Origin: Chromera velia
Lineage: Eukaryota > Sar > Chromeraceae
Length of the DNA stretch: 24,491 bases
Assembly (NCBI GenBank): GCA_018398765.1
Contig: JAHBMJ010000320.1
Span: forward strand, 1-24,491
Reading direction: 5' to 3'
The notes beneath the pieces were generated by a model. That model was not told where the DNA came from. It worked only from the letters and a program-made list of their open reading frames with translations, and searched no databases. Positions 10,901 to 19,150 of the stretch are shown piece by piece. The position numbers were made by a program, and so were the translations under genes. Each line of letters begins with the position of its first letter. Positions within the stretch are counted from its first letter, which is position 1.

Positions 10901-12184
10901 GGTACCCTTTTCCCATTCGTGTACTAACAGACCCCACCCGTTTCCTCTGCATTCTCACGAATCCACACGACCGACCGACCGACCGACCCTAGACCGACCT
11001 TCTCTGCGTGCATCAGTCTGAGCCTGCAAAGAAAAAAGGCAAAAGGAGTTTGAAGAGAATTCTGCCAAACCCATGTAATTGCGTCACAACCTAAAAGTCT
11101 TGCCATATTTTGCACACACTCGGGGCTCCGCATGAGAAATGACGGGAACAAAATTCCAGTGACGCAGTCGTCAGCCGGCAAGGTGGAAAACCTCATTGTC
11201 GCTGAGGAGGACGCTTACAATCAATTCACATCCGCCTGTTTTCATTCTGTTCAACTCATTCATACTGTCCACTCACTCCTTTGCAGAGCCTCTCACCCAC
11301 ACCGACTCTCCTATCCACACACATACAAAGCTCATCCTGAGTCCATCTGACTGGCCGGGTGTCTCTGCGGCTGACCATATCTGGGAGACTTTCCCGGTGT
11401 CTGTCTCGTTCACCTGCAATCAGTCAGTCAGCTAGCCAGTCAGTCAGTCAGTCAGCCAGCTAGTGAATGAGCCAGCCACTGAGTCAGCCACTCAGTCAGG
11501 CAGCATCAGTGACTGAGTTAGTGAGTGATTCGACCGGTCAGCCGATTAGTCAGACACTCTCTTCGATCGTCCAAAAAACGCACTACAGGTCGAAGCGTCC
11601 CCNNNNNNNNNNNNNTGACCTGAAGGATCGACCCCCCGACTCCTGCATCCATGCATCCATTCATTCAACATGCATCCAGAAGAGGAGACGAGCAAAGAAG
11701 TGGACAGAGGATACGGCTTTGACTCACCGGATGCACCGCAGAGAACACCAGGAACACAAATCCCGAGAAAATAGGATTACGCGCCATTCTTTGTGCAGCA
11801 AGATGCGTCCGTCTATTTAGACAAATCCACACCATATTTCATGTATATAAGCAGATACGCATGGAGACAGACAGACATCCAAAAAAGAACATCTACCTGT
11901 GGGCTAAAAGTCTGACCAGGTATGAGGATGAGGGGTCTCTTGGGCCTTCCTTCCGTCTGCGTCCATGTCAGGTTGAAGATCTCGAGGACCTTTCTGGCTG
12001 CGGACTCCTCTACGGCCTCCACTTCTTTCTTCGGGTGGGCCGAGCTACCGCCGAGACCGATGAAGTCCCACAGGTGCGACAGGGTCCCCCCGTCGTCTGC
12101 CCTCCTGCCCGACACGTAGTCAGTCCCTCCGGCAGGATCGGCAAGGAGGTGCAGGAACAGGGACAGAAGAAGGAGAGGCCGCAT
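453..12184 (-). CDS. LCAT/PDAT-type lipase fused to a Cys-rich transmembrane region (15-exon model)
   Basis: This is a predicted lecithin:cholesterol acyltransferase-family (alpha/beta hydrolase) enzyme, acting on acyl esters of phospholipids or related lipids in the ER lumen or outside the cell. Exons in order: 12184-11897, 11413-11376, 11023-10999, 10722-10585, 10168-10109, 9064-8868, 8534-8289, 7953-7863, 7562-6390, 6046-5957, 5489-5417, 5271-5134, 5060-4129, 3779-3039, 2861-453. They sum to 6,639 nt, with matching phase at every join (about 2,212 aa). The start ATG opens a signal peptide (MRPLLLLSLFLHLL). LILIPG is the family's N-terminal strand motif. HSMGG holds the nucleophile Ser (about residue 190), GDGTV the Asp (about 761) and GGHIDIL the His (about 790). 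The Asp-His spacing of 29 is close to the family norm. Everything after about residue 806 is unusual for LCAT, and the gene may really be two genes. Confidence 0.7.
2303..2330. repeat. C28 homopolymer in coding sequence
   Basis: There are 28 consecutive C on the plus strand. Read on the minus strand they encode nine glycines just before the membrane helix. A one-base length error or slip would shift the frame of the entire TM and tail region. Confidence 0.9.
3039..3779 (-). CDS. Linker exon preceded by a triplicated acceptor
   Basis: This 247-codon exon is charged and Ala/Glu/Arg-rich, with ALAAAAAAAIEKEHREEEGE probably helical, and no recognisable domain. It ends AFDFPFETTEDMEV-like at GAG|GTACGT in phase 0. 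The acceptor GAGTGCAGCAG lies inside a 46-bp unit present three times (3766-3900), so the true acceptor is ambiguous. The innermost copy is used here because it keeps the frame with the preceding exon. Confidence 0.6.
3766..3900. repeat. 46-bp tandem triplication carrying a 3' splice site
   Basis: There are three nearly identical units, at 3766-3811, 3812-3857 and 3858-3900. The third lacks one 3-base TGC step. Read on the minus strand, each unit holds a pyrimidine/GTT-rich stretch and GAGTGCAG(CAG)GG, a full acceptor context. Confidence 0.95.
4129..5060 (-). CDS. Linker exon after the lipase, acidic and Ser-rich
   Basis: This 932-nt exon enters at TCAG|GT in phase 1 and leaves at TCG|GTCAGT in phase 0. 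It begins VFAPLSPHASVPTHRKKQTD, followed by a possibly folded segment (ISMFAERFALHAVGARCRWD, then GLFLSKELGLFALEE). The rest is acidic, Ser/Glu/Thr-rich linker with several Cys. I do not recognise a domain. An upstream open stretch reading CVCLCLCLCV is only the (CA)n repeat in the preceding intron. Confidence 0.6.
5079..5137. repeat. CA / CAGA / CTCA microsatellite in an intron
   Basis: A simple repeat tract fills most of the 73-nt intron between exons 5271-5134 and 5060-4129. On the minus strand it starts as GTGAGTGAGTGAGTGAG, directly at the 5' splice site. Confidence 0.85.
5417..5489 (-). CDS. Lipase catalytic His exon (GGHIDIL)
   Basis: The exon encodes VEFSYGGHIDILFEKQLSDI plus VRHA. 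The His codon is 5468-5466, 29 residues after the Asp, which completes the triad. The donor is GCAG|GTCCGT in phase 1. If that donor is not used, the frame ends seven codons later at a TGA (about 5401), giving a short, soluble lipase. With splicing, 5271-5134 follows in phase (LDPETLLRQQRGIPLADFLK). An alternative exon at 5362-5310 (VIWLDGLSTHAPMREG) also fits the entering phase, but its exit phase fits the next exon poorly. Confidence 0.82.
5957..6046 (-). CDS. Lipase catalytic Asp exon (GDGTV)
   Basis: This 30-codon exon encodes ETSLNTWGDGTVTAASATAH and a short tail. WGDGTV is the LCAT-family acid motif, with Asp codon 6022-6020. The exon is too short to appear as a clean open frame. It was found by reading through CCTGCAG|GAG to GAG|GTAGGC, and it joins both neighbours in phase 0. 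Confidence 0.85.
6390..7562 (-). CDS. Large low-complexity insert exon inside the lipase domain
   Basis: This 391-codon exon begins IWRWAMETKRLLG and ends ESVMDLSVPAE. It lies between the segment carrying AFEIASPAAYELQP (the family's 'pS.yeLLP' step) and the catalytic Asp exon. The middle is Gln/Arg/Thr/Ser/Asn-rich with many NxS/T sequons, an Ala/Glu block and acidic stretches. A 10-residue repeat (YALQQRQDALQQRQ) comes from a short DNA duplication near 7228-7270. The last 70 residues (FFNLYVSSQEPSTPFGIFL) again look like folded LCAT core. It probably forms a disordered, glycosylated loop on the enzyme surface. Acceptor is CCTGCAG|ATC and donor GAG|GTCAGT, both phase 0. Confidence 0.75.
7962..7994. 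repeat. (AC)n microsatellite
   Basis: A dinucleotide run abuts the acceptor of lipase exon 7953-7863. On the minus strand it reads (GT)n then AACCGCAG, so the repeat occupies the place of the polypyrimidine tract. Confidence 0.9.
8868..9064 (-). CDS. Lipase nucleophile exon (HSMGG)
   Basis: The exon encodes VDILSHSMGGLVTKALIL, then ASPFAGAAAGG and a RGDNWGN segment. HSMGG is the nucleophile elbow of LCAT-family hydrolases, with the Ser codon at 9046-9044. The following SPFAG matches the family's conserved 'G(T/S)PfgG' step after the elbow. The acceptor is GAGTGCAG|GTG. The donor is GCACG|GTCCGT in phase 2, followed by GTGC/GTCA tetranucleotides. Upstream exons 10722-10585 and 10168-10109 supply the NLFPDSW segment, equivalent to the family's YDWR region, and the YFQKTIEHLE helix. 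Confidence 0.85.
9065..10108 (-). other. Lipase intron, 1,044 nt
   Basis: This is the intron between the YFQKTIEHLE exon and the HSMGG exon. It begins with (GTCC/GTCT)n repeats on the minus strand (10108-10063). It also holds A/G-rich tracts on the plus strand (about 9546-9640) that create spurious Lys-rich and Phe-rich frames. I see no gene inside it. Confidence 0.6.
10063..10109. repeat. CAGA/CGGA tetranucleotide repeat at a 5' splice site
   Basis: On the minus strand the repeat reads GTCCGTCCGTCTGTCCGTCT and continues. Its first GTCCGT is the donor of exon 10168-10109. Confidence 0.85.
10546..10584 (-). repeat. G-rich intron start beside a donor
   Basis: On the minus strand the donor of exon 10722-10585 reads GTGGGTGGGTGG. 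It is followed by a long G homopolymer (C17 on the plus strand, 10562-10578) and further G-runs. It has G-quadruplex potential, though the length is subject to sequencing error. Confidence 0.75.
11414..11525. repeat. CAGT/GCCA degenerate tetranucleotide tract
   Basis: CAGTCAGTCAG-type repeats with interspersed GCCAGC lie immediately upstream of the acceptor of lipase exon 11413-11376, inside intron 1. Confidence 0.8.
11603..11615. other. Assembly gap (13 N)
   Basis: A run of 13 undetermined bases lies within intron 1 of the minus-strand gene. The real gap length is unknown. No coding exon is interrupted in the model given. Confidence 0.99.
11897..12184 (-). CDS. Lipase exon 1: signal peptide and first strand
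   Basis: This 96-codon exon starts at ATG 12184-12182. The open frame extends upstream to a GTG at 12220, but the ATG is preferred because it places the leucine-rich signal peptide at the N terminus (MRPLLLLSLFLHLLADPAGG). A mixed linker follows, with one N-glycosylation sequon (NLT). The exon ends just after RPLILIPG, the beta-strand and oxyanion-region motif that opens LCAT/PDAT domains. The donor is CAG|GTAGAT in phase 0; an alternative donor (GTCAGA) 20 bases earlier would break the phase with exon 2. Confidence 0.75.
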
Positions 12185-12792
12185 GGCGGAACAAATTCCG
12201 TCTACGCAGCTCACTCTCACATCTTCAGTCTGATCACTTCATGCATGAGTGTGAGAATTTCGGCCGAAAGCTTAATTGTGTCCCCAGGAACGGCAAAGCT
12301 GCTTCAGTTCCTGACTTCCCATCATGACGATTCTACGTGCAGTTGATCTGCCATTCAATCGGGAGCGTTCAACATCATTCGACGTCAGACCGTGTGACTC
12401 AGACGGTCAAAGTTGCAGTCAGACACTGTCACACAGAAGGATGCCTGAGCCATGCAGTAATTGCCGCGAGCCATGCCGAGCCATTCATTCATGCATGCAC
12501 AATTTCAGTGTGATTCAGACATATTCAGACTGATTTCCGGCCGTGACAAATTCCGTCTGACACATGTCTGACACATTCTGACACCAACTGTCTGCCAATG
12601 TCTGTCAGATCGAAACGATTTCGACGCGAGATGATGAGCCTCCGAATTGAAACTGCGTCAGCCTGGTGCAGAAGCGACAGAGGAGGATACCGAAGGAATT
12701 GTGCATGCAGGCTGATGTAACAGGCTTCTAGCTTTTCGTCAGACAAATTTCTCTTTCAACATCTCGCCGTGACGATCTGAATACAATTTGAC
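12185..12792. promoter_or_regulatory. Head-to-head spacer, probable bidirectional promoter
   Basis: A 608-bp spacer separates the minus-strand lipase ATG (12184) from the plus-strand RS-protein ATG (12793). It must carry both 5' UTRs and probably both promoters. It is unusually dense in TCAGAC and its complement GTCTGA (near 12226, 12383, 12408, 12419, 12515, 12524, 12556, 12568 and 12739, with variants between). It also has one TGCATGCA-type palindrome near 12491. I see no clear TATA box. Confidence 0.5.
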
Positions 12793-14267
12793 ATGCCGTC
12801 TTCTCAGCGGGGCACCTCTCCTTCTCCTTCATCAAGGCACCGAGGCCGAGGCCGTGTCTGCCCGCCGTCGCGTTCGTCTTCTTTGGGGCGCTCTCCCTCT
12901 CGAGATCGTGACCGTGACCGAGATAGGGGTGCAACAAGAAAGGCTGCCCGTGAGAGAAGTCTCTCGGTCTATTCTCGTCGGCGCTCTCCCTCCCGAAATC
13001 GCGACCGTGACCGTGACCGAGATAGGGGTGCAACAAGAAAGGCTGCCCGTGAGAGAAGTCTCTCGGTCTATTCTCGTCGGCGCTCTCCCTCCCGAAATCG
13101 TGACCGTGACCGTGACCGAGATAGGGGTGCAACAAAAAAGCCCGTCCGTGAGAGAAGTCTCTCGGCCCAATCTCGGCGGCGCTCTCGCTCTCCAGATCCT
13201 GACCGTGACCGAAGAACAAAAGTCGATGCTCCCAGCAAGAGGCGTCCCAGCCACTCTCCTTCCGCCAAACGCGGTCGTCGTGTCTCTTCCTCTTCCAGTT
13301 CTTCCTCCCTGTCGTCGTCCTCTTCGGATCTGTCCTCTCAGTTATTAGTCATCTCTTCTGACGAGAGTGAGACAGGAAAGAAGAAGGACACGGAAAAAAA
13401 GAAACTCATCGATGTCCTGAACCGTCGGTTGAAGGACCTGAAGCAGGACAGGAAGAAAGGAAAGAAGAGGGACAGAGACCGAGGGACAAAGGAAAAGAAA
13501 ACAAAGAGAAGCGACAAGGATCAGAAAGCGAGACAGAAGGCTGTCAGAGATCGAGACGAGAAGAGAAAGGGTGGAAGAGAGCCAGACAAGAAAAAAAAGA
13601 CGAACGAGAAGAATCAGAAAGAGGAAGAGAAGACTGACAGAGAACGAGACAGAAAGAGAAAGAGCGAACGTGATCGGGAAGTGAGAGACGATGCCGACCG
13701 AGACAGATACAAGAAAGGGAAGACCGACAGAGATCAGAAAGAGAAAGGGGAAACCCACAAAAAGCGAGAAAAAAAGTCCTGCACCTCCTCGCTCATGGAG
13801 GGAGGCAACTCTTGCCGCTCCTGTTCATGAGAGGTCACTCCCTCCATCGTTGGAGAAGGTGAGGCAGAAGGCAAATGCTCTTGCTTCCCATCCCCCGCCC
13901 ATTTCCCCTCCTCGCACTAAGGCGTTAGAGGGATCACCCAGGCCCCTCAAACCCGCCTCTCTACCTCCTTCCACTGACAGAGTCATGGCTGCACTCCGCA
14001 TGGATCCCCCCTCAAGAGCACGGAAGCAGAACACCTCAGGTGATGCGGCAGCGGCGTGCGATTCTGCTGAGGGGGGTGGAGGGTCAGGAGGTCAGAAAGA
14101 CGGGAGTGGAGAAGAAAATACAGGAGACGATAACACAAACAGAAAAGAAGGCACAGACACACCACCTCTCCAACCCAACTGGGTCGACAACTCTGTGAAA
14201 GGGAAGAATGAGGGAGGACGGAGGGAAGAGCACAGCAAAGGAGGAGCAGTAGGAGCTTCAGAGGGGT
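12793..14267 (+). CDS. RS/RD-rich low-complexity protein (frame broken at an A7 run)
   Basis: From ATG 12793 the product opens with Ser/Arg-rich sequence. Tandem blocks of alternating Arg-Asp follow (RDRDRDRDRGATRKAARERS), then a Ser run and a Lys/Arg/Asp/Glu-rich region resembling the charged domains of SR-related nuclear splicing factors. No RRM or other fold is visible. Frame 1 ends at a TGA near 13830. Coding character continues without a gap in another frame from the A7 run at 13769-13775 onward (SPAPPRSWREATLAAP, then Pro/Ser/Gly-rich sequence). This implies one extra A, a missed intron or a frameshift. The end at 14267 is set by a possible donor (TCG|GTGTGT). It may be the N-terminal part of the helicase-like gene. 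Confidence 0.55.
12889..13215. repeat. 99-bp coding tandem repeat, about 3.3 copies
   Basis: Copies start at 12889 (93 bp, lacking one Arg-Asp pair), 12982, 13081 and 13180 (partial). The unit encodes 33 residues of the form RSPSRNRDRDRD..RGATRKAARERSLSVYSR. Copies 2 and 3 are almost identical, so the expansion is recent. Confidence 0.9.
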
Positions 14268-14423
14268 CGGTGTGTCCTCAAAATCCTCTTCTCACTGTGG
14301 CTCTATTTTTGCTTTGTTCCTCTCTTTGTGACCCTCTCTGTCTTGTCTGTCTCTACAGCTGTTTCTCTTTCTAACGAGTGCCTCTCTTTTCCTCGTTCCC
14401 CTATCTCTCTCTACTGCCTGTAG

Positions 14424-14625
14424 GTCTCTCTCAGTGAGGCCATCTCTCTGGTGGTTACATGCACCGAGCTCGATCGTTTCAAAATAGCGGAGGTGCAGTC
14501 AGACTCCTTGACTAATTCGCTGAAACATTTGCTCGACTCTCTCTTTCTTCTCCGCGCTTTTATTCCTTCACTGCAGGGGTGCTGCTGGTGGCGCCAGCAG
14601 ATTCCGCATCTTGGACGTGCAGCAA
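14424..14625 (+). CDS. Candidate small exons linking the RS protein to the helicase-like gene
   Basis: There are two candidate exons. 14424-14492 encodes VSLSEAISLVVTCTELDRFK plus IAE (CTGTAG|GTC to GAG|GTGCAG, phase 0). 14577-14625 encodes GAAGGASRFRILDVQQ (CTGCAG|G to CAA|GTCAGTCAGTC) and leaves in phase 0, matching the acceptor at 15029. The join between the two does not match in phase, so at least one border is wrong. The wording looks like real protein, but no family is recognisable. Confidence 0.4.
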
Positions 14626-14694
14626 GTCAGTCAGTCTCTGTTGATCCAAACAGGCATGCAGCCTGAGGGGGCACGCGGGAGGAGGAGGGCCTCG

Positions 14695-14720
14695 TATGGA
14701 TGGATGGATGGATGGATGGG
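14695..14720. repeat. (ATGG)n microsatellite
   Basis: A short tetranucleotide run lies in the presumed intron upstream of the helicase-like exon at 15029. The rest of 14626-15028 shows pyrimidine-rich intron sequence and no supported exon. Confidence 0.8.
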
Positions 14721-15028
14721 AGGAAATACAATCCCTGGCTGCTTGCATGACGGTGTGGGTGCATGGCGGTTGTTTGATCAGTCCTTTGAATAGAAGCAAG
14801 CAAATGAACGCGACAGTTTCTTCCTCTGTTCGTTTTTTTCTTTTGCTCTTGTCCGTCAGGTTGTCTGCTCCTTCGTTGGGTCTCCCCTTCGCTTTCCGAC
14901 CTGTCCCCGTCCAATCCGAAGCCATGGAGTCCGGCCATGCTTCTTCACTTTTCAGCGCAGGTCCACTCACACTTGCTTTCTTTCTTTCTTCTTTCCGCTT
15001 TGCCCCTTGCTCTGACCTGACGCTGCAG

Positions 15029-17843
15029 GAGTCTGCCCTGATTGTTCCGGGGTTCGGTCTCTTCGATCTTTTCGATCCTCTCGGGCAGCACTCGCAGAGG
15101 CTTCTTGAGCTCGAGAAGTCCGTCTGTCAACGGCTGGGCATTCGAAGCGAATGTTCCGTCACCAACCGGAGCAGACAGAACACCTGGGGCAACACTGAGT
15201 TCTCTTCAGTCGCGCTTCGATGGCAATGGACGGACGCAGAAGGAGAGGAAAGGTGGGAGAAACGGGAGGTGCAGATGATAGCAGGAGGCCCTAGGCAAGC
15301 GCATGCGAAGGCGGCAGGAGAAATGCTGGTGGACTCTGGACTTGTGGATGTTGCTGCTCTGCGTCACTGGCGTCAGGCAGTGCGAGTGGTCCAATTCGCG
15401 GAGGAACAGGAGGTGCAGAGAGCGTACGAAGGTGCGAAAGAACTCCTCACGGACCCCACATGCACCTGCGGGGTTTGGCGTCTGTTCCTCCCCAGGGGTT
15501 TTCGGCTCTTGCTCGCGCGTGGAGACAAGATCAAGCGAGAGGACCTCAAAGAAGACCCGGCATTGAATCTGGGTCTTCTTCAAACCCTGAAAAAAGTCTG
15601 TGAAGGGAAGAGTGTGAACACAAAGGGACTGGGGGGTCCTCTTATTGGGGGTTCAGGTGGAAGGTCGCGTGTGCCGATGTCGATGCCGGTGGACTTATGG
15701 GATTCTCTCCTTGACGAGTGCACACTCGCGTTGGGGGGGGGTTACATGGAAGGAAGCGTCGAAGAGGTACTCCGGATGCTCTCGGACTGGATCGCACCGC
15801 GTTCTGGTCCGAGACGTCACTGAAACATTATATGTACCTCCGCTCTCAGCTCGCAAAAGACAGGCGGGCAGAGCTTTCGCGGAAGATGCGAGAGCTCCAG
15901 TGGGGTGTGTCCAAGCCTGGCACCCTCTGGTTCTGTCGAGTGAACAGATGCCCCTCCCCATGGCTTGACCATGAACTTACCGTAGACTCATGTGCCCACC
16001 CATCAGACAAACAAAAATTCATGTCGGACTTCACCAAGGCACGGCCGAACGATCTCGTTCTCGTCAATCCTTGTGCCGAACCTTCCGTCTCTCCCTTCGC
16101 CGCCGAACAACCCGGGGAGATTGTCGAAGTGCGTTCTCCCCATCAGCGGCATGGGGAATCAGGCACGAAGGGTCATCTGCATCCTCGTTGTGAGGCCTGG
16201 GAAACAGAATCCAACCGCCTCCACCTCCATCTGGATTCTCAGTTCTCCATCCAACTGCGTGTGGCCACTCTGATCGTTTCCCAGAAAGTCTTCGACCAGG
16301 CCCAGACGTGGACTGTCACCTTCCTAGATTCAAACACGGTCTATCGACGCACAACGGATGTCCTCAGAGAATTCTTCTGCAGAAGCCTCCCACTCTTCCA
16401 GACAGCCTCAAGGCCTGTGCACACGATTTCGTTTTCCCCCGCCCTCCGCATGTTGCTCCTGCACCCGGAACACCCGTTGGCACGTCTGCTGGCCGCAGAC
16501 GGAAAGGCAGTGCACGTGTGTTCTCCCCCCTTGATCGTCTCCCTCAGTTTGGCAGTGCACACGCCGAAGAGAATGCCCAGTCCGCAACCGTTGTCGATTC
16601 TTCAGTGGCAGAGATGAAGGCTGTGGACGTCCATGTGGACAGAGAGCAGTCTCCTCTGGCTGCTTCACTTGCGTCCGGCAGGCCAGACCTTTTCACTCTG
16701 GATTCTGACGCTGAAGCGTCTGTCAGCGAGAGTGGAGGGGGGGAGGCGATACAGCAGATGAAGGTCCAACAAGAAGAGGGCGTGGAGCAGGAGGTGGAAG
16801 AGATGGACGAAGGAGAAGAGGGAAGTCAAGGGGGGGAGGCGATGGAGGTGGAGGATCTCGAACAAGAAGACCACAATCTGGAGCAGGAAGAGGAAGTGGA
16901 GGGTAGTGGCCCGCCACTGGCAGCTCCGGAGGGTCCCCCTCCCCCCCTTCCGGAGGAGCCCCCTTCGCCTGAGACTCTTGTGCAGATGTTTCAACAATGC
17001 ATGCAGAGTAACGTGTTGTCTGGACCCGTCCTTGGTGATGGGCCTCTTGCGGGACAGGGGGGCACTCAGAACCTTATTGCCCCGCAAGATCCTCCTCATC
17101 CCCCTCCTATCGCTGGTGGGGGGCACACAGGGAGGATCAGCATCAGTGGACGGGTAGCACAGGGGGGATACGTGTTTCACGGAGGGGCAGCCGCTCCTCA
17201 CGGGGGGCACGGATTTGATGGACGGGTAGCACAGGGGGGATACGTGTTTCACGGAGGGGCAGCCGCTCCTCACGGGGGGCACGGGTTTGATGGAGGGCCA
17301 GCACGTGAGGTGTACTGGGTCGATAGTGGTGGGGGGTCTCCGATGGCACCGCCTCAAGGAGCTGCAGCAGGCCTAGGTGCTGATGCTGATGCTGAAGATG
17401 ACGGGGAGGCTTTGCACTCTGCCTCTGCGTTGTCTGCTGCTGCTGCTGCTGGGTTTTCTTCGTTTGTTGCCCAGCAGATTCCCTCCCTGGAAAGGGCTCT
17501 GATGGAGGACTCGGGGCTGTTGGCCGAGGCGTTGTTGGACACACCTCTGACGCACGCACAAGAACTGGCTGTGCGGTGGTCACAGAGAGCCAAGCTGACG
17601 CTGATTCACGGTCCCCCTCAGAGTGGAAAGACCCACACGGTGGTTGTGATGATCCTCAACTCGATTGTCCTGTCTCCTCAACGGTCGCCTGGAGAAGGGA
17701 AGATTCTCGCTCTGGCGCACAGCGATGAGGAGGCAGACAGGCTGGTGCAGAAACGGCTGAGGGAGCGTGTGAGGGTGGTGCGTGTGGGCGCGGGGGGGGA
17801 CGCGGACCTGCTCGAAGATTCCATCAGAGGTCTGTCTGTCTGT

Positions 17844-17875
<32 letters not shown>

Positions 17876-19118
17876 GAGATTGATCAATGCATGTTTTTGA
17901 GCAAGCAGTGTACTCTGCGTTCAAGCAGCTTTGCAGTGCAATGCAGACATGAGTCATGTAGTTACACGCTTGGGTAGTTGTGTGAGGGTGAGGCAGGCTG
18001 TTCTCCGTGCAACTCAGCGAAGCCTCCGTGCATACATCTACAGAATGGGCCCCTCCCCTTTTCTGCATTGGCTCTTGTGATCGTTGTCTTTATTCCTTCC
18101 TTGTTTGTTGTTGCGGCACGGTCCTGCGTGCAGGGGATCCTTTTTATGCCGTGTACGTAGATCTGAAAAGCAAATACGACCCCAATGCGGAAGATCTCTA
18201 CGCGACAATGGTGGAAAGAGTGAGTGAGTCATGCACCTGCCTGCTGGGCCTGGCTTCCTTTTGCTTTGTGCTCGGGGCTGCACGCCGCTTTGAGGAATAT
18301 TCATAATTTGTCTGTCTCTGTCGCTGCTTGGCATTTTTCGTCTTCTTCTTCTTCTTCTTCTTTTTCTTTTTCTTCTTCCTCTGCTGCTGCTGCTGTTTCT
18401 GCTTCTGCTTCTGCTTCTTCTTCTTCTTCTTCTTCTTCTTCTTCCTCTTGTTCGTCTCCTTCCTTTTCCTCTTTTTCTGCTTCTGCTTTTTTTTTCCTCC
18501 TTCCTTTTCTTGTGGTTTGAGTGGCATCTGTTGCATTGACACCTTTTTCTCCTTGCGCTCTTTTTCCACATTGACTCTGCGTGGGCTGATAGATGGTGTA
18601 GTGTTGTCATAATGCAGCGTGCCTGATACGCTTTTGGTGCCCTTTTTTTTCTTGTCTGCAGGCCATAGGGGACAGCGAAGTGGTGGTCTCAACTGGCACG
18701 AGGTTGGTGTTGCCTCTTTTTCTTGCTTTCTTTCTTTTCTTTTGTTCAGATCGATCAAGTTGCACTGGGGTGGTTTGGCACATTGGAGGGCCATCAATTT
18801 TCTTCATTCTTTCTTTACATCTGTTTTTTCTGTCTGCGTGCTTCTCCTGACTCGAAATGGTGGCTTCGGTCAATTGAGGCGTGAATGAAGTTTTGTCAGC
18901 AAACGCTGCTCGTCTGTGATCTGTTGATACTTCATCTGAAAAATCTGCAAACAGAACCCTGTCTCTGCAAACGACCTTCTGTTTTCGTTCGTTTCTTGTG
19001 TCCTGTAGTGGACATCCATCCATGCTTCGGTTTCTCTGTCCTTTCATCTTCTTCGGGGACGCTTTCACTTGAGGTATTGATATATACCCTTTCTCCTGCC
19101 TGCATGCCTGTCTGTGTG

Positions 19119-19150
<32 letters not shown>

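Noticed and set aside
10924-11196. Minus-strand frame with RFSTLPADDCVTG as a lipase exon
   Set aside because: No donor in it gives the phase needed by the next exon (11023-10999), whereas exon 11413-11376 joins that exon directly in phase.
13769-13776. Programmed -1 frameshift at A AAA AAG
   Set aside because: The heptamer is in phase, but the downstream open frame is +1, not -1.
18038-18797. Minus-strand Lys/Arg/Gln-rich frames
   Set aside because: They are the complement of pyrimidine-rich introns of the helicase-like gene, with no domain or splice support.
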